58,550 nt of DNA from Saprospiraceae bacterium (lineage in GTDB: Bacteria; Bacteroidota; Bacteroidia; Chitinophagales; Saprospiraceae). The translations under genes and the position numbers were made by a program. Below the pieces are notes generated by a model. That model had not been told where the DNA came from and did not search any database. It saw only the letters and a program-made list of their open reading frames with translations. The stretch is from the NCBI GenBank assembly GCA_020629315.1, contig JAHDDO010000026.1, positions 1 through 58,550 on the forward strand, in the 5' to 3' direction. Shown piece by piece: positions 53,060-58,550 of the stretch. Each line of letters begins with the position of its first letter. Positions within the stretch are counted from its first letter, which is position 1.

Positions 53060-54052
53060 TTAACAAAATGAAAAATATGGGGTGCGCGCCACCTGTAATT
53101 GGTCTATAATATGCGCCCTTTCTGAGGGTACAGCCACTGCCACAATAACTTGCTGATCTTTTGTGAAAACAAACTTGGCTGCATCTTTTATTATACAACC
53201 GTAAATATTATGGCCTATCTTTTTAGGGTTATTACTCAGCCAGGTAAATTCAATATCTGCTGCTGCTAGCCTTTTTGCAATATATTTCCCTTTTTTACCG
53301 GCTCCCCATACAACACATTGACTTTTTTCATCGTGATCCAAAGTCAACCAATAATACATCTTCAAGGCAAGGAATCGGTTATCTGCATAATTGGGATCAT
53401 TCCTAGAACTGCGTTCATCATGATCTCGCCAAATGTGTAATGTTTCCTTCACTGGCCATACTTTCAATCCATGCTTATACATTCTAAAAACGAGATCATA
53501 ATCTTCTGGGTAGATATCAAAATCAAAAGCGCCTATTCGATCTAGGTCATCACGATGCATTAACCAACAAGGAGATGGAATTACACATTCCGTGTAGATA
53601 TGCTCAAAATGATCATTCTTATCTACACGCTCATTAAGCCAGTTTTGATATTTTCTATAGCCATCACCCAGCTTGTCTTGTGCAATATATTTGACATAAG
53701 CTGTCGCCACATAACCGAGTCCTTTGGTCTTTATTTGGGATAGCAAAACACTAAGCTTATTGGGTGGCATGACATCATCCGCATCCATCCGGGTAATATA
53801 TTCGCCTTGCGCTTTACCATACGCTAATCGAAGGGCGGATATGATGCCTTTATCTGTATTGGGATAGCTTTTTATCCGAAGATCTTTACGGAGCCACTGA
53901 TCAATAATGCTTTGCGTTTCATCATTGGAAAAGTCATTTATGATAATCAACTCCCATTCCTGTAAGGTCTGCCCTACTATACTTTGAAGGGTTTCTGTAA
54001 GAAAGCTTGCCGCATTGAAGGCAGGCATCAGTATGGAAATTTGTGGCTTCAT
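53060..54052 (-). CDS. Family 2 glycosyltransferase with C-terminal Rossmann-like domain
   Basis: This 330-residue protein has a GT-A fold beginning SILMPAFNAASFLTETLQSI, with an acceptor-side DxD motif in RMDADD (about residue 90) and an ED motif in YPEDYDLVFRMYKHG. The last 80 residues form a nucleotide-binding-like fold starting VVWGAGKKGKYIAKRL, seen at the end of some sugar transferases. It should transfer a sugar to a lipid or polysaccharide. It faces the AMP ligase gene, so it may or may not belong to that pathway. It is divergent from the T9SS gene. Confidence 0.85.
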   Translation of the reverse strand: MKPQISILMPAFNAASFLTETLQSIVGQTLQEWELIIINDFSNDETQSIIDQWLRKDLRIKSYPNTDKGIISALRLAYGKAQGEYITRMDADDVMPPNKLSVLLSQIKTKGLGYVATAYVKYIAQDKLGDGYRKYQNWLNERVDKNDHFEHIYTECVIPSPCWLMHRDDLDRIGAFDFDIYPEDYDLVFRMYKHGLKVWPVKETLHIWRDHDERSSRNDPNYADNRFLALKMYYWLTLDHDEKSQCVVWGAGKKGKYIAKRLAAADIEFTWLSNNPKKIGHNIYGCIIKDAAKFVFTKDQQVIVAVAVPSERAHIIDQLQVARTPYFSFC

Positions 54053-54128
54053 AGAGCACTTATTACAGCCTAAATATCGAAAGAATAAAACTAAACACTA
54101 TCTTACTACGAATAACAAAAACAGTATA

Positions 54129-56057
54129 ATGAAAAGAACACTACTTTCCTTTTTATTTATTTCTATGATGCTAGTGATAGGACAAGCACAAGCTCCTAGA
54201 ATGGTACTAGTGGAAGAATTTACGCAAGCCTCTTGCTTTCCATGCGCCATACAAAATCCTGATTTCAACGAACTACTTTTTGCGAATTTGGATATTGCAG
54301 TACCTATCAAGTACCAGACTTCTTGGCCAGGGAATGACCCTATGAATAGTCATAACCCAACAGAGGTTCAAACCAGAGTAGATTATTACCAAGTGCAAGG
54401 CGTACCTGCAGCTATCGTTGGTGGTACAGAGCAACCGATCGATCCCGCTGGATTTTGGTACGATGGTGCACCCGCAAATGTTACACAAGAAATATTAGAC
54501 GCGCAGGCTGCTATGGGCTCACCCATTAGTATGACACTTGATCATTTTGTTTTAGCTAGTCTTGATTCACTTTTTGTGGAGTACACAATTACCAATGAAA
54601 TGATGGAGGCTATAGCTTTAGATGAATCTTCATTCCATATTTATTTATTGGAAGACGAATTAGCTTTTGGAAGTGCGCCCGGCACCAATGCTGAAACTGA
54701 TTTTTACCAAGTGTTTAGAAAAGAACTCCAGATGTCAACCATGACTATCACGCTGGAGCCAGGGGAAAGCCTATCAGGCTCCTTAGTGGCAGAAGTGCCT
54801 GATTACATTTATAGTTTGAATGAAATTTCAGTAGTCGCTTTCTTACAAGATAATGCCACTAGCTTTGTTACTCAATCCGCATTTTCGGCACCTAAAACGA
54901 TAGTGGGTCATCCTGATTTTGCATTGACCAATATGGCGATGCCTGATAGTGATAATTTGTGTGATGCTAATTTTTCAAATCCTGTAGTTACCGTAAGCAA
55001 TTTAGCCAATGAGGCCTATAATGGATTTTCTGTTTCTATGCTAGTAAATGGTACATCAGTAGAGACCATTACAGATAATGATCCTATTCCAGCAGGTGGT
55101 TCGAGAGACATTAGCTTCTCCGGATTCTTAATAGAAAGTGTGATGACCAATGTCCAGTTTGAGTTGGAATCCGCAGATGACATTGGACAACTAAATAATA
55201 CATCTAAAGTAGTCGATGTATTGCGACTTGAAAAAACGCCTGTCGAAGCCTTTAACTATGATTTCCAAAATGGTTTTGCCAATGCTGATCCAGAGGATAT
55301 GGTTGCTGACAGTCCAGATCGTGTGTCTTTTGTTTTTAAGATCGTAACGTCCCAAGCTGTGGGTGGTGGCAATGTAGGCGCTTATGAAGAAGGAGGTGTA
55401 GCTGGTCAGTCCATGATTATAAATACCTTCTTTTGGGATCCAGTATTTGCAGAAACGAGTTCGGCTAACACATTAATTACGAAGAAACTAAATGTTCCTA
55501 ATGAGACTATGGTCTTACGATTTGACCATGCTCATAGGCAATTAGGCAATTCTACTGATGAGTTGAGTATTGAGATTTCGACAGATTGCTTTGATACATC
55601 TGAAACATTATGGTCTGCATCGGGTGCTGATCTAGCTACCACTGCTGCTGGAGATGGCGTAAACTTTTTGGTACCAACTGCAGATCAATGGACCACTACA
55701 GAGGTGTCTCTAGGTGATTATGCCGGCGAGAGTGTATCCATGCGATGGAATATTGAAGTGGGCGGTGGTGATATGATCTATATTGATAACATCGTTACAG
55801 AATTCATTTCAAATACGGAAGATGAAATCATATCTGATATTGCTGTGTATCCTAATCCAAGTTCAGGGCAGGTAACCATAGACAGTGATTATGAAATTTT
55901 TGACCTTATACTCATAAATGAATTAGGTCAAAAGGTGCAACATTTACCGAGTGATAATCGTGTACTTGATCTAGGATATTTCCAAAATGGCATGTATTAT
56001 CTAGATATAATTCACGAAAAAGGAAATACTCGAAAAAAGATACAATTAGTCAAATAA
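54129..56057 (+). CDS. Omp28-like thioredoxin-fold T9SS protein
   Basis: From the Met at 54129 the protein has 642 residues, a signal peptide ending GQAQ, and a thioredoxin-like domain with ASCFPCAIQNPDF (CxxC). This resembles Omp28 proteins of Bacteroidota. A CARDB-like or adhesion domain and a jelly-roll region (about 380-560) follow. It ends with a type IX sorting domain (AVYPNPSSGQVTI onward). The protein should be secreted and surface-held. The frame opens at 54015, but the extra residues destroy the signal peptide and overlap the glycosyltransferase gene. Confidence 0.85.
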   Translation: MKRTLLSFLFISMMLVIGQAQAPRMVLVEEFTQASCFPCAIQNPDFNELLFANLDIAVPIKYQTSWPGNDPMNSHNPTEVQTRVDYYQVQGVPAAIVGGTEQPIDPAGFWYDGAPANVTQEILDAQAAMGSPISMTLDHFVLASLDSLFVEYTITNEMMEAIALDESSFHIYLLEDELAFGSAPGTNAETDFYQVFRKELQMSTMTITLEPGESLSGSLVAEVPDYIYSLNEISVVAFLQDNATSFVTQSAFSAPKTIVGHPDFALTNMAMPDSDNLCDANFSNPVVTVSNLANEAYNGFSVSMLVNGTSVETITDNDPIPAGGSRDISFSGFLIESVMTNVQFELESADDIGQLNNTSKVVDVLRLEKTPVEAFNYDFQNGFANADPEDMVADSPDRVSFVFKIVTSQAVGGGNVGAYEEGGVAGQSMIINTFFWDPVFAETSSANTLITKKLNVPNETMVLRFDHAHRQLGNSTDELSIEISTDCFDTSETLWSASGADLATTAAGDGVNFLVPTADQWTTTEVSLGDYAGESVSMRWNIEVGGGDMIYIDNIVTEFISNTEDEIISDIAVYPNPSSGQVTIDSDYEIFDLILINELGQKVQHLPSDNRVLDLGYFQNGMYYLDIIHEKGNTRKKIQLVK

Positions 56058-56063
56058 TAGAGA

Positions 56064-56087
56064 GGGAGCAAATGCTCCCTTTTTTTT
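56064..56087 (+). terminator. Intrinsic terminator after T9SS gene
   Basis: GGGAGCA pairs with TGCTCCC across two A, followed by eight T. It lies seven bases after the stop codon and precedes the isocitrate dehydrogenase gene, which therefore has its own promoter. Confidence 0.9.
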
Positions 56088-56112
56088 ATGGTTTTTGCTA
56101 CGTATAATTCTT

Positions 56113-56120
56113 TATTTTTG
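56113..56120 (+). promoter_or_regulatory. Putative -7 element for isocitrate dehydrogenase
   Basis: TATTTTTG matches TAnnTTTG, 26 bases before the ATG at 56147. A TTTTTG about 15 bases upstream may serve as a loose -33 box. Confidence 0.45.
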
Positions 56121-56146
56121 CCGTCCAATTAGCGAATATTCAACGT

Positions 56147-58369
56147 ATGAACGAAGCAAAGATTATTTACACGATTACCGATGAGGCTCCATTTTTAGCC
56201 ACTCATTCTTTTCTACCGATAGTAAAAGCCTTTACCTCAAAAGTAGGGGTTAGTTTGGAGACTCGGGATATATCATTAGCCGGTCGAATTTTGGCCACCT
56301 TTTCAGAATACCTAACCCCAGAGCAAAGAGTCAGTGATGACCTTGCTTATTTAGGGGACTTAGCCAAAAAGCCAGAGGCAAATATTATAAAGCTACCCAA
56401 CATCAGTGCTTCAGTCCCTCAATTAAAAGCTGCTGTTACTGAGCTTAGAAAGAAAGGATATGCCATTCCTGAATTTCCTGAAGATGTAGTTACAGAAGAA
56501 GACAAGAAGGTCATGGCTTTATATAACAAAGTGAAAGGAAGTGCGGTAAACCCTGTTTTACGAGAAGGAAATTCCGATCGACGAGCACCCAAGCCAGTAA
56601 AGGCTTTTGCAAAGAAAAATCCGCACCGTATGGGTGCATGGACCGCTGATTCTCAATCGCATGTAGCAACCATGAATCAAGGAGACTTTAAATCAAACGA
56701 AAGGTCTATTACCTCAGATAAAGCCTGTACGGTTGACATCATTCACACGGATGCTGCTGGAAATAAAACGGTTTTAAAAAGTGGTATTGCCGTAGAAGCG
56801 GGTGAAATTTTGGATGGGACCTATATGAGTAAAAAAGCCTTACTCGATTTCTTATCAAAAGAAGTGGATGATGCCAAGGACAAGGGTCTTTTGTTTTCAT
56901 TGCACATGAAGGCAACTATGATGAAGGTATCTGACCCTATCATTTTTGGTCACGCTGTTGAGGTATTCTTTAAGCCAGTATTTGATAAATATGGTGCTGA
57001 ATTGGACGCAATAGGAGTCAATGTACGAAATGGGTTTGGAGACTTACTTTCTCAATTAGATGAATTATCTCCTGAGCTAAAAGCGGGCGTTGAATCGGCT
57101 ATTGCTGAGACATACGCTATGCGGCCTGACTTAGCTATGGTAAACTCTGATAAAGGCATAAGCAACTTACATGTACCGAGTGATGTAATTATTGATGCCT
57201 CTATGCCAGCGATGATACGTTCTAGTGGCCAGATGTGGAATAAAGACGGGAACCAACAAGACACTAAGGCAGTCATTCCTGATAGTAGCTATGCAGGTAT
57301 TTACCAAGAAGTCATTGATTTCTGCAAGAAGAATGGCGCTTTTGATCCGACGACTATGGGTACTGTCCCTAATGTAGGATTGATGGCTAAAAAAGCAGAA
57401 GAATATGGTTCGCATGATAAAACATTCGAGATTGCTGCAGATGGTACTGTAGCTGTGGTCAGCGATAGTGGTGAAACATTGATGCAACATGATGTAGAGG
57501 CAGGAGACATTTGGAGAATGTGTATGGTAAAAGATGCACCGGTTCAAGATTGGGTTAAACTTGCTGTAAATAGAGCGAGGAGTTCGAATACACCCATTGT
57601 ATTTTGGTTGGACGAAAATCGGCCACATGACGCCGAATTAATCAAAAAAGTAAATGAATATCTACCTCAGCATGACTTGAGTGGTGTTGATTATCGAATA
57701 TTGTCACCTATAAAAGCTACTGCATTTAGCTTAGATCGGATTAAAGATGGATTAGATACAATTTCGGTTACTGGAAATGTATTACGTGATTATAATACTG
57801 ACCTATTTCCAATATTAGAATTGGGTACAAGTGCTAAAATGTTATCCATAGTACCATTGATGAATGGCGGTGGTTTGTTTGAGACAGGCGCTGGTGGGTC
57901 GGCTCCTAAACATATTCAACAATTATTAGAAGAAAATCACTTACGGTGGGATTCTCTGGGTGAATTTTTAGCTTTAGCTGTATCCCTAGATCATCTAGGC
58001 AATGCCTATGAAAATAAAGGCGCAATCCTTTTAGGTGCAGCTTTAGATAAAGCGACGGAAGCCTACCTTGCCAATAATAAAGCCCCATCGCGAAAGGTTA
58101 ATGAGCATGATAATAGGGGTAGTCATTACTATTTAGCTATGTATTGGGCGCAAGCTATGGCTGAACAGACGGAAGATGCTGATTTAGCGGCTACTTTCAA
58201 GTCTATTTATGATAAGATGGCTGAGCAAGAAGCGGCTATTACATCAGAATTAGTGGAAGTACAAGGTTCGGCTGCTGATATTGATGGCTATTACTTTTCA
58301 AATAGAGATATGACCTATTCTGTGATGCGGCCTAGTGCTACATTGAATGGAATAGTCGATAGTATATAA
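56147..58369 (+). CDS. icd: Monomeric NADP-dependent isocitrate dehydrogenase
   Basis: This 740-residue enzyme is the monomeric type II form that oxidises isocitrate to 2-oxoglutarate with NADP in the citric acid cycle. Family segments visible are [16 protein letters not shown] at the start, the substrate-binding [15 protein letters not shown], the GNSDRRAP loop and the [12 protein letters not shown] near residue 585. Length and motifs fit the family (about 740). It is unrelated in sequence to the dimeric enzyme. The gene has its own promoter and is followed by tRNA-Leu. Confidence 0.97.
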   Translation: MNEAKIIYTITDEAPFLATHSFLPIVKAFTSKVGVSLETRDISLAGRILATFSEYLTPEQRVSDDLAYLGDLAKKPEANIIKLPNISASVPQLKAAVTELRKKGYAIPEFPEDVVTEEDKKVMALYNKVKGSAVNPVLREGNSDRRAPKPVKAFAKKNPHRMGAWTADSQSHVATMNQGDFKSNERSITSDKACTVDIIHTDAAGNKTVLKSGIAVEAGEILDGTYMSKKALLDFLSKEVDDAKDKGLLFSLHMKATMMKVSDPIIFGHAVEVFFKPVFDKYGAELDAIGVNVRNGFGDLLSQLDELSPELKAGVESAIAETYAMRPDLAMVNSDKGISNLHVPSDVIIDASMPAMIRSSGQMWNKDGNQQDTKAVIPDSSYAGIYQEVIDFCKKNGAFDPTTMGTVPNVGLMAKKAEEYGSHDKTFEIAADGTVAVVSDSGETLMQHDVEAGDIWRMCMVKDAPVQDWVKLAVNRARSSNTPIVFWLDENRPHDAELIKKVNEYLPQHDLSGVDYRILSPIKATAFSLDRIKDGLDTISVTGNVLRDYNTDLFPILELGTSAKMLSIVPLMNGGGLFETGAGGSAPKHIQQLLEENHLRWDSLGEFLALAVSLDHLGNAYENKGAILLGAALDKATEAYLANNKAPSRKVNEHDNRGSHYYLAMYWAQAMAEQTEDADLAATFKSIYDKMAEQEAAITSELVEVQGSAADIDGYYFSNRDMTYSVMRPSATLNGIVDSI

Positions 58370-58406
58370 GGATATAGATTAGGTTTCTTTTGGGTATTTC
58401 AAATAG

Positions 58407-58437
58407 TTGGAATTAAAAGAAACTTTAGATACTTTTG
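58407..58437 (+). promoter_or_regulatory. Promoter of tRNA-Leu
   Basis: TTG (58407-58409), about 20 bases, then TACTTTTG (58430-58437) matches the Bacteroidota -33/-7 pattern. The tRNA begins 10 bases after the -7 box. A 9-bp inverted repeat (GTTTCTTTT at 58383 and AAAAGAAAC at 58415) overlaps it and might end the upstream transcript. Confidence 0.65.
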
Positions 58438-58446
58438 AAGTCCTTT

Positions 58447-58530
58447 GCCAAAGTGGTGGAATTGGTAGACACGCTGGATTCAAAATCCAGTGCATTCACG
58501 TGCGTGAGGGTTCGAGTCCCTCCTTTGGTA
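58447..58530 (+). tRNA. tRNA-Leu (CAA anticodon)
   Basis: This 84-nt class II cloverleaf has a long variable arm. The acceptor GCCAAAG pairs with CTTTGGT (one G-U pair) and the discriminator is A. The anticodon loop TTCAAAA gives CAA, reading UUG leucine codons. The T arm GGGTTCGAGTCCC is intact. CCA is not encoded. Confidence 0.96.
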
Positions 58531-58550
58531 CTGAAAACGGTGTAAACTAA

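Noticed and set aside
54015..54128. N-terminal extension of the Omp28-like protein
   Set aside because: It overlaps the divergent glycosyltransferase gene and would hide the signal peptide.

Overview
This AT-rich window comes from a bacterium of the phylum Bacteroidota. The evidence is type IX secretion C-terminal sorting domains, alternative complex III fused in one gene run to a caa3-type oxidase, a TonB receptor with a carboxypeptidase-regulatory N-domain, TAnnTTTG -7 promoter elements, and start sites without Shine-Dalgarno sequences. Class I HMG-CoA reductase and monomeric isocitrate dehydrogenase would suit a Saprospiria- or Flavobacteriia-like lineage. The exact class is an inference.

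Region 1 (1-5.1 kb) is accessory DNA. It holds an orphan superfamily-2 helicase-like gene and then two genes that look like integron gene cassettes. Each cassette starts with a 9-bp core box (GTTATCGGC; GTTATGTGC) and ends with the exact reverse complement of its own box (GCCGATAAC; GCACATAAC). A complete attC-like hairpin lies between them. No integrase is in view. A tRNA-Arg follows.

Region 2 (5.4-7.2 kb) holds ung, a DUF423 membrane protein and an outer-membrane barrel. Region 3 (7.2-24 kb, minus strand) is a respiratory superoperon: actABCDEF (quinol:cytochrome c oxidoreductase), cytochrome oxidase subunits II, I, III, III-like and IV, and heme O synthase. It ends at a strong terminator, after which come a degenerate SCO protein, DUF420 and a small CPMC protein. 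Subunit II carries a C-terminal OmpA peptidoglycan-binding domain and ActC carries a C-terminal helix-hairpin-helix tail. Several subunits have histidine-rich loops or tails.

Region 4 (24.3-36.7 kb) is mixed housekeeping and envelope genes: TonB receptor, FAD monooxygenase, lipoprotein, thymidylate synthase, UbiD-type decarboxylase, a thioredoxin/MsrA-like fusion, DinB, HxlR, ArsR, a TSP3-OmpA protein and a TlpA-like lipoprotein. Next to arsR is an unlisted 32-residue cysteine-rich peptide gene. Near-identical 16-bp palindromes lie before arsR and before this small gene.

Region 5 (36.8-42.4 kb) holds two adjacent secreted T9SS proteins that carry 129-bp tandem MopE-type repeats. Region 6 (43.5-53 kb) is an eight-gene, mostly translationally coupled cluster: HMG-CoA reductase, UbiA prenyltransferase, a rifampin-phosphotransferase-like dikinase, a BtaA-like aminocarboxypropyl transferase, a phytol/dolichol-kinase-like protein, a GNAT-like protein, an SRPBCC protein and an acyl-AMP ligase. 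It is best read as an uncharacterised isoprenoid or amino-lipid pathway. Region 7 (53-58.5 kb) holds a GT2 glycosyltransferase, an Omp28-like T9SS protein, monomeric isocitrate dehydrogenase and tRNA-Leu.
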